A stretch of DNA of 64,000 bases from Sphingomonas xinjiangensis. Its GTDB lineage: Bacteria; Pseudomonadota; Alphaproteobacteria; Sphingomonadales; Sphingomonadaceae. The stretch covers positions 248,001 to 312,000 of the forward strand of contig NZ_JACIJF010000004.1 of assembly GCF_014199255.1 (NCBI RefSeq), read 5' to 3'. This document shows, in pieces, positions 7,948-17,218 of the stretch. The translations under genes were made by a program, and so were the position numbers. The first letter of the stretch is position 1; each line of letters opens with the position of its first letter. The notes beneath the pieces are model-generated. The model was not told the DNA's origin and made no database searches. It was given only the letters and a program-made list of their open reading frames with translations.

Positions 7948-9717
7948 ATGAATTTGGACGTTAAGGTACCACTCGACAGCCAGGCTGAGCCTGCAATGCT
8001 TGTCCCTACGGCTACCGAGGATGCCCTGCCGCGTCGGTTCGCCGATTTTGCCACGTTGGGTGATGCCCTAGATTATGCCGCCACGGGCCAGCGCGGCCTG
8101 AACTTTCACGATGCGCGTGGCAATCTCGTCCGGCCCTACCCTTTTTCGGAGCTCCGTCAGGACGCGCTGCTTCAAGCCTATCGCTTGATCGAGGCCGGCG
8201 TGAAACCGCAGGACCGCATTGCCTTGATTGCCGAAACCGGCGTCGAGTTTGCCTCGCTGTTCTTCGGGGTCATCTACGCCGGCGCCTGGCCCGTGCCGCT
8301 TCCGCTACCCACCAGCTTTGGCGGAGCGCAGTCCTATATCGACCAGCTTCGGGTTCAGCTCGACAGCTGTGATCCGAGCATGCTGATCTACCCGCCGGAG
8401 ATCGGCGCGATGTGCGCCGAGGCCGCGCGCATTTCTGATGTGAACGGGGTCGACTGGTCCGAGTTCGGCAGCCGTGCCGCGACACAGGCAATGCTGCCGC
8501 AGGCCGACACTATGGATATAGCGTATCTGCAATATTCCAGCGGCTCCACGCGCTTTCCGCATGGCGTGGCGATCACGCATCACGCGCTGCTCAACAACTT
8601 GTCGGCGCATAGCCACGGGATGCAGCTGGTTGAAACCGACCGCTGCGTATCCTGGCTGCCCTGGTACCACGACATGGGCCTGGTCGGTTGCTTCCTCTCG
8701 GTCGTCGCAAATCAGGTTTCCACCGACTATCTAAAGACTGAGGATTTTGCGCGGCGCCCGCTCGCCTGGCTCGATCTAATCAGCCGCAACAGCGGCACCA
8801 CCCTGTCTTATTCGCCCACATTCGGCTACGACATTTGCGCACGCCGTATGTCCAGCCAGACGCGCGCGTCGGATCGGTTCGACCTATCGCGCTGGCGGGT
8901 AGCGGGCAATGGCGCCGACATGATCCGCCCGGACGTAATGCAGTCCTTCGTCGACGCCTTTGCCGACGCCGGGTTCAAGGCCACTGCTTTCCTGCCAAGC
9001 TACGGCTTGGCCGAAGCGACTCTTGCCGTGTCGATCATGCCACCGGGGGAAGGCATCATCGTCGAACTGGTCGAGGAAACGCAGCTGTCGGGCGGCTCAC
9101 AACGTGCTGGACGGCCGCAGCGTTTTCGCGCCATCGTCAACTGCGGCAAGCCCGTGAAGGACATGGAAGTCGAGATTCGTGAGGAAGACGGCACGCCGCT
9201 TCCTGAAAAGGCAATCGGCAAGGTTTGGTGCCGCGGCCCTTCGGTTATGACCGGCTATTTCCGCGACCCTGATTCGACCGAGGCCTGCATGAAAAACGGT
9301 TGGCTGGACACCGGGGATATGGGGTATATCTCAGAGGGTTACGTCTATATCGTCGGGCGCGCGAAGGACATGATCATCGTCAATGGCCGCAATCACTGGC
9401 CCCAGGACATCGAATGGGCTGTCGAGCAGCTTCCGGGTTTCAAGCAGGGCGACATCGCCGCCTTCGCAATAACGACGCCGGGCGGCGAGGAAACACCCGC
9501 CGTGCTGGTCCAATGCCGCACCTCCGATGAGAAGGAGCGCGTCCGCCTGCGGGATGAGATTCGCGAGCGCGTACGCTCAGTTACGGGCATGAACTGTGTC
9601 ATCGAACTCGTGCCACCCCGCACCCTACCTCGCACCAGCTCGGGTAAACTCAGCCGTGCCAAAGCTCGAAATCTTTACCTGAACGGCGACATCAAACCTT
9701 ATGACATCGCCGCCTGA
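7948..9717 (+). CDS. Fatty acyl-AMP ligase (FAAL)
   Basis: A 589-residue adenylate-forming enzyme that activates a fatty acid with ATP and, in characterised members, hands it to an acyl carrier or polyketide/lipid synthase rather than to CoA. The ATP-binding motif reads YSSGSTRFPHGVA, whose STR in place of STG-x-P-K is typical of FAALs. Later motifs are SYGLAEATLAV, WLDTGDMGYI and GRAKDMIIVNGRNHWPQDIE, and a terminal RTLPRTSSGKLSR with the conserved lysine. The start is uncertain: ATGs at 7888, 7936 and 7948 all have weak ribosome sites. No carrier protein or synthase gene is adjacent. Confidence 0.87.
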   Translation: MNLDVKVPLDSQAEPAMLVPTATEDALPRRFADFATLGDALDYAATGQRGLNFHDARGNLVRPYPFSELRQDALLQAYRLIEAGVKPQDRIALIAETGVEFASLFFGVIYAGAWPVPLPLPTSFGGAQSYIDQLRVQLDSCDPSMLIYPPEIGAMCAEAARISDVNGVDWSEFGSRAATQAMLPQADTMDIAYLQYSSGSTRFPHGVAITHHALLNNLSAHSHGMQLVETDRCVSWLPWYHDMGLVGCFLSVVANQVSTDYLKTEDFARRPLAWLDLISRNSGTTLSYSPTFGYDICARRMSSQTRASDRFDLSRWRVAGNGADMIRPDVMQSFVDAFADAGFKATAFLPSYGLAEATLAVSIMPPGEGIIVELVEETQLSGGSQRAGRPQRFRAIVNCGKPVKDMEVEIREEDGTPLPEKAIGKVWCRGPSVMTGYFRDPDSTEACMKNGWLDTGDMGYISEGYVYIVGRAKDMIIVNGRNHWPQDIEWAVEQLPGFKQGDIAAFAITTPGGEETPAVLVQCRTSDEKERVRLRDEIRERVRSVTGMNCVIELVPPRTLPRTSSGKLSRAKARNLYLNGDIKPYDIAA

Positions 9718-9816
9718 CGCTGCGGCGCGGCTGCTGAAAAGCATGCTTCGCTGAAAAACAGGCTTCTCACGGCCCATCGCAACCACTCGCTAACTTCCCC
9801 GGCGTACACCGCTCGA

Positions 9817-12174
9817 GTGACCAGCCAGACCAGTTCCCAGTTCGCAAAGCCGCACATCGATGCCCGCGCTCTGCTCGGCCTTCGGGACCCGGCAGACGCC
9901 ACGAATTGGGGCCGCATTCGCGCCGCGCAACTGCATGCCGGCAGCCAGCTTGCACTGTTCATGCTCGCCGCCAATTTGATCGGCGCGTCGATGATAACGC
10001 TGCTGCTGACGCCGCTGGTGCCGATGTGGCAGCTCGCTGGCTGGGCGGTGCTGGTCGGGGTCGTCAGCTGCGTGGTGGCTTTCCGGCGGCTCTCCGACCG
10101 CCACCGCAATGCGCTCACCGCTGAGCTCAAGGGCGTGCGGGACACCGCCTATGAAGGCGTGGCGCTGGGGATCGCCTGGTCGATCCTCCCGCTCGCCTTC
10201 GGTCACCATGCCAATGCCATGGTGGCACTGGGGCTCTGGGTGATCCTGTCGCTTCTGATGACCGCGTCTGCAGTGGCGATGGCGGCATTGCCGCTCGCCA
10301 CCATCGCCTTTGTCACCCTTGTCGGCGCGTCGATCGCGCTCACCCTGCTGTTGATCGCGTCGCCGGTACTCGCCTGCGCGGCGGGGCTCTTCACCGTGCT
10401 ACTCGCCATCGCAACCATTGGTCGGGGCAAGTCGCTCGTGGTGATTCGCGCCCACGAGATCGCATTGGCCGAACGCGACGAAACCGTTAGCCTGCTGCTC
10501 CGAGAATTCGAGGAGAACGGGTCGGACTGGCTGTGGGAGATCGACGCGCAGCGGCGAATCGTCCGCGCCAACCCGCGCTTTGCGGTGTCGCTCGGCGTCG
10601 ACCCGATGACCATGAACGGCACGCCTTTCCTTCAGGTGCTCGCCGGCCCCACTTGGGAAGCAGGCAATTTCTCCGCGGGCCTTCGCGAACTCGCCGATAA
10701 GCTAAAAAGTCGGGAGTCCTTCCGCGACCTGTTGCTCCCGGTCTTTGTCGATGGCGAGGAATATTGGTGGGAGATGTCGGCATCCCCCCGCTTCGATGAG
10801 CGCGGCGCGTTTTGCGGCTTCCGAGGGGTGGGCTCCGACGTCACCGAGCAGCGCCGCTCGGCCGATAAGATCAACAAGATGGCACGGTTCGACACGCTCA
10901 CCGGCTTGCCAAACCGCCTGCTCATCAACGAAACGCTTCAGCGCGCCATGCAAGAGGCCGACCGCTGGAGCTCGCGCTGCGCATTCATGATGATCGACCT
11001 TGACCGCTTCAAGGCTGTCAACGACACGCTGGGCCACCCAGTCGGTGACCGCCTGCTGGGCCGTGTGTCAGAACGTCTTCAGACGCTGGTGAGCGAAAAC
11101 GAGATGATCGGCCGGCTTGGCGGCGACGAGTTCGCAGTGGTCGTGCGCGACGCAACTGATACCGCCCGTACCGAACGGCTCGCCCACACGATCATTGAAG
11201 TGCTTTCGCGCCCGTATGAGGTCGACCAGCATACACTCTACATCGGCGCGTCGGTGGGGCTCGCCATCGGGCCGCGCGACGGCCGCAGTGCCGAGATGCT
11301 GATCCGCTCCGCCGATCTCGCACTGTACCGCTCCAAAGACGCAGGGGGTGGCGTATACCATGCGTATGAACCGCAGCTCCATGTCGTGGCCGAGGAACGC
11401 CGAGTCCTTGAAATCGCACTGCGTGGCGCAGTCGAGAACCGGGAGATGCACCTGCAATATCAGCCCGTCGTCAACGCCGCGACTGGCCAGCTGACCGGCT
11501 TCGAAGCGTTGTTGCGTTGGCAGCACCCTGAACTGGGTAACATCTCCCCCGCCAAATTCGTACCACTTGCCGAGGAAGCCCGCCTGATTGCGCCGATCGG
11601 CGAATGGGTTTTACGTACCGCCTGTGCCGAGGCTGCGCGCTGGGACCTGCCCGTGCGGGTCGCAGTCAACGTCAGTCCCGAACAGCTGCACAATCCTGCC
11701 TTCGTGTCCGTCGTGGCGCAGGCGCTGGCGCAGTCCGGATTGCCACCCGAACGACTCGAGCTTGAAGTCACAGAGAGCGTCTTCATGCGCGAAGGTACCC
11801 AGGCAACTCAGGTCCTGGAGCGTATTCTCGATCTCGGCGTCCGTCTCAGCCTCGACGATTTCGGCACCGGCTATTCATCCCTCGGCTATCTCGCCCATAC
11901 CCGCTTCAGCTCGATCAAGATCGACCGCAGCTTCGTCCAGGGCGCCTCGAAAGGAACCAAGGAAGCTATCGCCATCATCCGCGCGGTGGTGGCGCTCGCC
12001 GATAGCCTGGGCATGGCCACGACTGCGGAGGGGGTAGAGACTGAGGACGAGCACCTCATGGTCCAGCAACTCGGCTGCTCCAAGGTTCAGGGCTATTATT
12101 TCGGCCGCCCGCTTCCGGTGCAGGAGGCGCGGATTCTCGCGACGCGGCAAGTTGGTGGATCGGTCGCCGCATGA
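9817..12174 (+). CDS. Membrane PAS-GGDEF-EAL cyclic-di-GMP enzyme
   Basis: A 785-residue membrane protein starting at GTG. About six hydrophobic segments fill residues 45-205, a PAS domain covers about 220-345, a GGDEF domain follows with the intact RLGGDEFAVV motif (about residue 430), and an EAL domain ends the protein, with FEALLRW (about 565) and DDFGTGYSSLGYL (about 680). Both catalytic signatures are intact, so it could make or degrade c-di-GMP. The inhibitory RxxD I-site expected just before GGDEF is absent. The N-terminal membrane region is likely a sensor of unknown signal. No ribosome site is obvious before the GTG. Confidence 0.9.
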   Translation: MTSQTSSQFAKPHIDARALLGLRDPADATNWGRIRAAQLHAGSQLALFMLAANLIGASMITLLLTPLVPMWQLAGWAVLVGVVSCVVAFRRLSDRHRNALTAELKGVRDTAYEGVALGIAWSILPLAFGHHANAMVALGLWVILSLLMTASAVAMAALPLATIAFVTLVGASIALTLLLIASPVLACAAGLFTVLLAIATIGRGKSLVVIRAHEIALAERDETVSLLLREFEENGSDWLWEIDAQRRIVRANPRFAVSLGVDPMTMNGTPFLQVLAGPTWEAGNFSAGLRELADKLKSRESFRDLLLPVFVDGEEYWWEMSASPRFDERGAFCGFRGVGSDVTEQRRSADKINKMARFDTLTGLPNRLLINETLQRAMQEADRWSSRCAFMMIDLDRFKAVNDTLGHPVGDRLLGRVSERLQTLVSENEMIGRLGGDEFAVVVRDATDTARTERLAHTIIEVLSRPYEVDQHTLYIGASVGLAIGPRDGRSAEMLIRSADLALYRSKDAGGGVYHAYEPQLHVVAEERRVLEIALRGAVENREMHLQYQPVVNAATGQLTGFEALLRWQHPELGNISPAKFVPLAEEARLIAPIGEWVLRTACAEAARWDLPVRVAVNVSPEQLHNPAFVSVVAQALAQSGLPPERLELEVTESVFMREGTQATQVLERILDLGVRLSLDDFGTGYSSLGYLAHTRFSSIKIDRSFVQGASKGTKEAIAIIRAVVALADSLGMATTAEGVETEDEHLMVQQLGCSKVQGYYFGRPLPVQEARILATRQVGGSVAA

Positions 12175-12221
12175 TCGCTCTTGCCGAGTTCGCCAGGGCC
12201 CGTTAAAGCCGCCAACCGCAC

Positions 12222-12298
12222 AGGGGCGTAGCTCAGCTGGTTAGAGCGTCGGTCTCCAAAACCGAAGGCCCTCGGTTCGAATCCGAGCGCCCCTGCCA
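12222..12298 (+). tRNA. tRNA-Trp (anticodon CCA)
   Basis: A 77-nt cloverleaf with acceptor stem AGGGGCG/CGCCCCT, discriminator G and encoded CCA. The D-arm has AGCTCAGCTGGTTAGAGC, the anticodon stem is TCGGT/ACCGA around the loop CTCCAAA, giving anticodon CCA, and the T-loop is TTCGAATC. In related bacteria this gene directly precedes secE; here about 4.9 kb lie between them. Confidence 0.97.
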
Positions 12299-12487
12299 AG
12301 TTCGGCTGTTGCCGACATCGACCTTGATCCATGTTAGCAATTCGCTGTCGGATTTCCAGAATAAGGGTGACCCGGTGGACCGACGGGTAGGTCAATAGAC
12401 CAAGCCGAAGGGCATCATGCCGGATCGGCAGCGTTCCAGGTCAGCTATCTATTCAAATCCCCAGACGCTAAAGCGCAATTGAACCTC

Positions 12488-13990
12488 ATGACGATTGCGG
12501 CGATGGCGACACCAGATATCATACGGACCGGCAATGACGGCCTAGACACCATCCTGCGTGGCGGGCTGCCGGCTAACAGGCTTTATCTTCTTGAGGGTGC
12601 GCCGGGCTCCGGCAAAACGACGCTTGCGCTCCAGTTCTTGCGCGAGGCCGTTCGTCGTGGCGAAAAGGCGCTGTATATCACGCTATCCGAGACGAGGGAG
12701 GAACTCGCCGTCGTCGCTGCGTCGCACGGGTGGAACCTCGACGAATTCGATGTCTTCGAGCTTAACTCCGCTGACGACGTGCTCGGAACAGGGCGCGAGC
12801 AATCAATCCTTCACTCGTGGGAAATGGAGCTCAGCGGGACGGTTAAGCTGATCCAGGAGGAAGTCGAGCGCATTCAACCTTGCCGGGTGGTGTTCGACAG
12901 CCTGTCGGAAATGCGGTTGTTGGCCCAGGATCCGCTTCGGTATCGGCGTCAGGTACTGGCGCTGAAGCAGTTCTTTGCCGGGCGGAAATCGACCGTGATC
13001 CTAGTCGACGACCTGACTGGCTCTCGCGATTGCGGCGGCGATACGCACCTTCACAGCCTCTGCCATGGCGTCGTCACACTCGAACGGCTGACGCTAGATT
13101 TCGGCGCCGCGCGCCGCCGGCTGCAGGTTCAGAAGATGCGCGGCATCGACTTCACGGCGGGATATCATGATTTCACGATCAAGAAGGGTGGCCTCGACAT
13201 CTATCCACGCTTGATAGCGGCCGAGCATCACAGCAGCTTCGTTGGCGACCCGGTGCCGAGCGGCGTGGGCGCACTCGACGCGCTGATGAGCGGCGGGCCG
13301 CTGCGGGGCTCAAGCACATTGGTCACGGGGCCTGCCGGCACTGGCAAGACCACTATCGCGCTTCAATATGTCTATGCCGCGTGCGAACGCGGCGAATGCT
13401 CGACCATCTATGAATTCGACGAGCGGATAGGCACGTTGATGGCGCGCGCCACGGCGTTCGGCCTCGACCTTCAGAAACATGTCGACAGCGGGTGCCTGGT
13501 CATCCAGCAGATCGACCCGGCCGAGGTCGCGCCCGGCGAGTTCGCAGCACTCGTTCAACGCGAAGTGGAAAATCGCGGGGTCAAGATGATCGTGGTCGAC
13601 AGCCTGAACGGCTATCTCGCGGCCATGCCGCAGGAGCAGCAGTTGATCCTGCAAATACACGAGCTGCTCTCATATCTGAGCCAGCGCGGCGTAGTGACGT
13701 TCCTCATCAACCCGCAGCAGGGATTGTTGGGTACGATGGCGACGAACCTGAACATCTCCTATGTCTCCGATGCTGTAATCATGCTGCGCTTCTTCGAGGC
13801 GCAGGGGAGATTGCGCAAGGCGATCTCCATCCTGAAAAATCGAGCGGGGCCGCATGAGGACGCGATCCGCGAACTGCGGATCGATGCACAAGGCGTCCGC
13901 GTGGGTGAGCCGCTGGTAGACTTCAAGGGCGTGCTCACGGGGACACCGGAATATACCGGTGAGCGGGCGCCTCTTCTGGAAGCACGCTAG
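12488..13990 (+). CDS. KaiC-like double RecA-domain ATPase
   Basis: A 500-residue protein with two tandem KaiC-type RecA domains. The first has Walker A EGAPGSGKTT (about residues 36-45) and ITLSETREEL; the second has GPAGTGKTT (about 280-288) followed by IYEFDERIGT. At the position matching the KaiC Ser/Thr phosphorylation pair, this protein has Ser424-Tyr425, and the following KNRAGPHEDAIREL segment matches the KaiC C-terminal region. It is probably a signalling ATPase, not a clock protein; no kaiA or kaiB is present. The next gene, a hybrid histidine kinase, starts 2 nt after the stop. A TTG at 12479 is an alternative start. Confidence 0.85.
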   Translation: MTIAAMATPDIIRTGNDGLDTILRGGLPANRLYLLEGAPGSGKTTLALQFLREAVRRGEKALYITLSETREELAVVAASHGWNLDEFDVFELNSADDVLGTGREQSILHSWEMELSGTVKLIQEEVERIQPCRVVFDSLSEMRLLAQDPLRYRRQVLALKQFFAGRKSTVILVDDLTGSRDCGGDTHLHSLCHGVVTLERLTLDFGAARRRLQVQKMRGIDFTAGYHDFTIKKGGLDIYPRLIAAEHHSSFVGDPVPSGVGALDALMSGGPLRGSSTLVTGPAGTGKTTIALQYVYAACERGECSTIYEFDERIGTLMARATAFGLDLQKHVDSGCLVIQQIDPAEVAPGEFAALVQREVENRGVKMIVVDSLNGYLAAMPQEQQLILQIHELLSYLSQRGVVTFLINPQQGLLGTMATNLNISYVSDAVIMLRFFEAQGRLRKAISILKNRAGPHEDAIRELRIDAQGVRVGEPLVDFKGVLTGTPEYTGERAPLLEAR

Positions 13991-13992
13991 CT

Positions 13993-16059
13993 TTGGGCCA
14001 TCGGACCGCCCCCGAGGGCAGCAAGATCCTGATCATGGCACCTTTCGGGCGCGATGCCGAAAGCGCGCGCGAGTTGCTTGCAGCGCATGGCTACAATGCT
14101 GAAACCTGCCCAGACTTGGCCTCCGTCGCCGCCAATCTTGACGATCAGGTGGGTGTCATTCTCCTGACGGAGGAAGCGTTGGCCGGAGATCGACAGCAGC
14201 TTGAATGGTCGCTCGCCGCTCAACCTGCCTGGTCTGACGTGCCGATCGTATTGCTTGCTGCCCGCCGGGCGGGGCACCCGCAGGCAATCGAGAAGAGCCG
14301 AGTGGCATTGATCGCTTCTTTCACCAATGCGATCGTCCTTGAGCGCCCGATCGGTTCAGCGTCGCTAACCAGCACGATCGCATCCGCGATGCGTTCGCGC
14401 CAGAAGCAGTTCGAATCCCGCGACCGCTTGCTGGAGGTGGATGCGGCGCGTCGGGCGACTGAAGCAGGCGAAGCGGAGTTGCGACTGGTGGCGGATGCGC
14501 TGCCCGTGTTGATCGGCTTCGTTGACTCGGATCTTCGCTACCGCTTTGCCAACAAGGCGTATGAGCATTGGATGTACATGTCTCCCGACGAGGTGATCGG
14601 TCGGGATGTTCGTGAGATCGTCGGCAAAGAAGGTTTCGCCGTTCGCGAGGCGGCGATGCGCCAGGCGCTGTCCGGCGATGAGGTTCGTATCGAACTGTCT
14701 TGGCCGCATCGTGACGGTCGACGTCGGGACGCGGAAATTCGGTACCTGCCACGGCGTGCCTCGACCGGCGCGGTCGACGGCTTCTACATCTTTGCGCTCG
14801 ATATCACCGAGCGGCGAGAAGCTGAGGAGGAACTGGAGCGCAGGGTCGCCGAGCGGACCGAGGCGCTTCATAGCGAGATGGAGCGTCGGACCAGCGCGGA
14901 AACCGCATTGCGCCAAAGCCAGAAGATGGAGGCGGTCGGGCAGCTTACGGGCGGCATCGCGCACGATTTCAACAACATGTTAACCGGCGTCATCGGCGCC
15001 ATGGACATCATGAAGCGCCGCCTTGCCGCAGGAAGAACCGACGACCTCGCGCGCTTCATGGATGCAGCGTCCAGCTCTGCGCAGCGTGCTGCCGCGCTGA
15101 CCGCCCGCCTCTTGGCGTTCTCGCGGCGACAATCGCTCGACATTCGTCCGATCGACGTCAACACCCTGATCGCCTCATTGCAGGACCTGCTGCAGCGCTC
15201 GGTCAGGGAGAATATCACGCTCAGGGTGGTGCCCGGCCCGGGTCTGCCTCAAGCCACTACAGACGCCAATCAGCTCGAGAACGCGATCCTCAACCTTGTC
15301 ATCAATGCGCGCGACGCCATGCCGCAGGGCGGCGCGTTGACGATTGAAACAAGCGAGGTCGAAGTGGACGTCGCGTACGCGTCCGCCCGCCCGGAGATCA
15401 GCCCCGGCCGATATATCGTCGTCGCGGTGTCGGACACCGGCGTAGGCATCGCACCCGATCTGCTCGACCGGATCTTCGAGCCATTCTTCTCGACCAAGCC
15501 GGTTGGCCAGGGCACAGGGCTGGGGCTCTCAATGATCTACGGTTTCGCCCAGCAGTCCGGCGGGCAGGTGCGCGTCCACAGCCAGCCGGGGCAGGGCACG
15601 TCAGTGAAGCTGTTCCTTCCCGCTTCCACGCTGGAAGAGCGGGCGGTCGTCGATGACACTACGCCCGCCGCGATCGAAGGAAGCGGGCAAGCCGTTCTTC
15701 TGGTTGAGGACGACGAATCAGTGCGCCTGCTTGTTCGCGCCGTGCTGGAGGAATTGCGCTACAACATTGTTGAAGCGCGGGACGCAGCAGAGGCGCTGCC
15801 GGTGCTCTCGTCCGAACGCCATTTGGATCTTCTGATCTCCGACGTCGGGCTCCCGGGCATGAATGGACGCCAACTCGCGGAGCTCGCCCGTGAGCATCGC
15901 CCCGACTTGCCGATCCTCTTCGTGACGGGCTACGCCGAGAATGCGGCGATACGCTCGGGCTTTCTTGGTACCAACATGAGCATGATCACCAAGCCTTTCG
16001 CGATCGACGCATTAGCCGCGAAGATTGCTGGAATGATCCCGACCAGCCCAGTTGCGTGA
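13993..16059 (+). CDS. Hybrid histidine kinase (pseudo-receiver, PAS, HisKA, HATPase, REC)
   Basis: A 688-residue soluble protein. Residues about 8-125 resemble a receiver domain (KILIMAPFG at its first strand) lacking the usual acidic pocket; a PAS domain follows at about 155-275, then a coiled coil, HisKA with AHDFNNML (His324), an intact HATPase (DTGVGI, GTGLGLSMIYG) and a C-terminal receiver with phospho-acceptor Asp617 in LLISDVGLPGMNG. The TTG start at 13993 is preferred to ATG 14035 because it keeps the first strand of the N-terminal domain. It starts 2 nt after the KaiC-like gene and is probably translationally coupled to it. Confidence 0.88.
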   Translation: MGHRTAPEGSKILIMAPFGRDAESARELLAAHGYNAETCPDLASVAANLDDQVGVILLTEEALAGDRQQLEWSLAAQPAWSDVPIVLLAARRAGHPQAIEKSRVALIASFTNAIVLERPIGSASLTSTIASAMRSRQKQFESRDRLLEVDAARRATEAGEAELRLVADALPVLIGFVDSDLRYRFANKAYEHWMYMSPDEVIGRDVREIVGKEGFAVREAAMRQALSGDEVRIELSWPHRDGRRRDAEIRYLPRRASTGAVDGFYIFALDITERREAEEELERRVAERTEALHSEMERRTSAETALRQSQKMEAVGQLTGGIAHDFNNMLTGVIGAMDIMKRRLAAGRTDDLARFMDAASSSAQRAAALTARLLAFSRRQSLDIRPIDVNTLIASLQDLLQRSVRENITLRVVPGPGLPQATTDANQLENAILNLVINARDAMPQGGALTIETSEVEVDVAYASARPEISPGRYIVVAVSDTGVGIAPDLLDRIFEPFFSTKPVGQGTGLGLSMIYGFAQQSGGQVRVHSQPGQGTSVKLFLPASTLEERAVVDDTTPAAIEGSGQAVLLVEDDESVRLLVRAVLEELRYNIVEARDAAEALPVLSSERHLDLLISDVGLPGMNGRQLAELAREHRPDLPILFVTGYAENAAIRSGFLGTNMSMITKPFAIDALAAKIAGMIPTSPVA

Positions 16060-16355
16060 GCGCGCGCTAGTGTCGTCCGTGACGTAATGGAAGCGCTCTC
16101 GGATCAAGGTAGCAATCGAGCCGAGCCGCAGAACTGCGCTTTCACTACTTTCGGTCGCTATGTTCCGCGAGACATTACGTCGTGTCCCGGCAAAATAGGT
16201 GCTGACGGCGGTGACCCTCACCTCTCGTGCGGGAGGCGGCATATGCAAGCCGGACACAAGCTCAAAGCCTTATCTCCTCCGATGGCGCATTCGCGCTTCC
16301 GCTGCACCTGCGAATAGGGCAGATGCTGCTCGCAACGATCTATTCCGGAGACTGC

Positions 16356-16934
16356 ATGTTTCGCGCGATGTACGACTGGGTCTTGCGCATGGCGCATCAT
16401 CGCCACGCGATGCGCAGCCTTGCGGCGATTTCTTTCGCGGAAAGCAGCTTCTTCCCAATCCCACCGGACGTAATGATGGTGCCGATGGTGCTCGCGCGCC
16501 GCGAACAGGCATTTCGCATCGCCGCGATCTGCACGGCCGCCTCCGTGATCGGCGGCATGTTCGGCTACGCGATCGGCTATTTCCTGCTGGAGAGCATCGG
16601 TCAGTGGGTAATCAACCTGTACCACATGCAAGACAAGGTCGGGCAATTTCAGGCGATGTACGGCCAATACGGCGCCGCGATCATCCTGCTGAAAGGGCTG
16701 ACACCGATCCCGTTCAAGCTAGTGACTATCGCCAGCGGCATCGCCCAGTTTAACTTCCCGCTTTTCGTGATCCTCGCAACGATCACCCGCGGCGCTCGCT
16801 TCTTCATAATCGCTGCGTTGCTCAAGCGCTTCGGCGAGCCCGTGCAGGCCTTTATCGAGAAGCGGCTGAACTATTTCGCCTGGGGTTTCCTGATCCTCCT
16901 GGCCGCCGGCTTCGCCGCGGTCGCCTATCTCTGA
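16356..16934 (+). CDS. YqaA/DedA-type (VTT domain) inner membrane protein
   Basis: A 192-residue polytopic membrane protein with the VTT (SNARE-associated/DedA) domain. Features are ISFAESSFFPIPPDVMMVPMVLARRE (helix-loop with the conserved E and Pro cluster, about residues 25-50), the glycine-rich GGMFGYAIGYFL helix and LLKGLTPIPFKLVTIASGI, with a terminal hydrophobic helix. Family members are linked to phospholipid translocation and envelope integrity; the substrate here is unknown. ATG 16356 is chosen because CGGAGA lies 6 nt before it. The 290 bases before it hold nothing I recognise. Confidence 0.83.
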   Translation: MFRAMYDWVLRMAHHRHAMRSLAAISFAESSFFPIPPDVMMVPMVLARREQAFRIAAICTAASVIGGMFGYAIGYFLLESIGQWVINLYHMQDKVGQFQAMYGQYGAAIILLKGLTPIPFKLVTIASGIAQFNFPLFVILATITRGARFFIIAALLKRFGEPVQAFIEKRLNYFAWGFLILLAAGFAAVAYL

Positions 16935-17157
16935 CATGTTGCCACGCGAGGAAGCGCGTAGTTTGCGCGGCAGCGCGACGAACCTCCCTGCGCCTCCACA
17001 CCTCCGCGGGAACCTTTTACTTTCTTTACGACCTCATGCCTCGGCATGAAACGCCGCAAGCGGCCGTCCACCACCCCGCTTGCTTTCCGCGCCCCACGTC
17101 GCTAGGTACCCAACCCAATCCGACAGCGTGATGGGAAAGCGCCGGCTCCTTTTGGAA

Positions 17158-17208
17158 GGGTCCGGCAGCGGACCCATGCCTCGCTCAAGGAACAAGTTTG
17201 AAGCGAGG
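17158..17208 (+). promoter_or_regulatory. Two stem-loops in the secE leader, the second covering the ribosome site
   Basis: A perfect 7-bp hairpin (GGGTCCG, loop GCAG, CGGACCC) occupies 17158-17175. A second inverted repeat, CCTCGCT at 17179-17185 and AGCGAGG at 17202-17208, would pair with the likely secE ribosome site (GCGAGGA at 17203-17209). The pairing is visible; a regulatory role is inferred. Confidence 0.45.
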
Positions 17209-17218
17209 ATAGCCAGCG

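Noticed and set aside
9313..9530. Alternative small frames inside the acyl-AMP ligase
   Set aside because: They lie in other frames of a well-supported gene and have no start signals.
12280..12310. tRNA-Trp 3' end as an integration site for the downstream block
   Set aside because: No second copy of the tRNA end and no integrase gene were found between 12300 and 17218.
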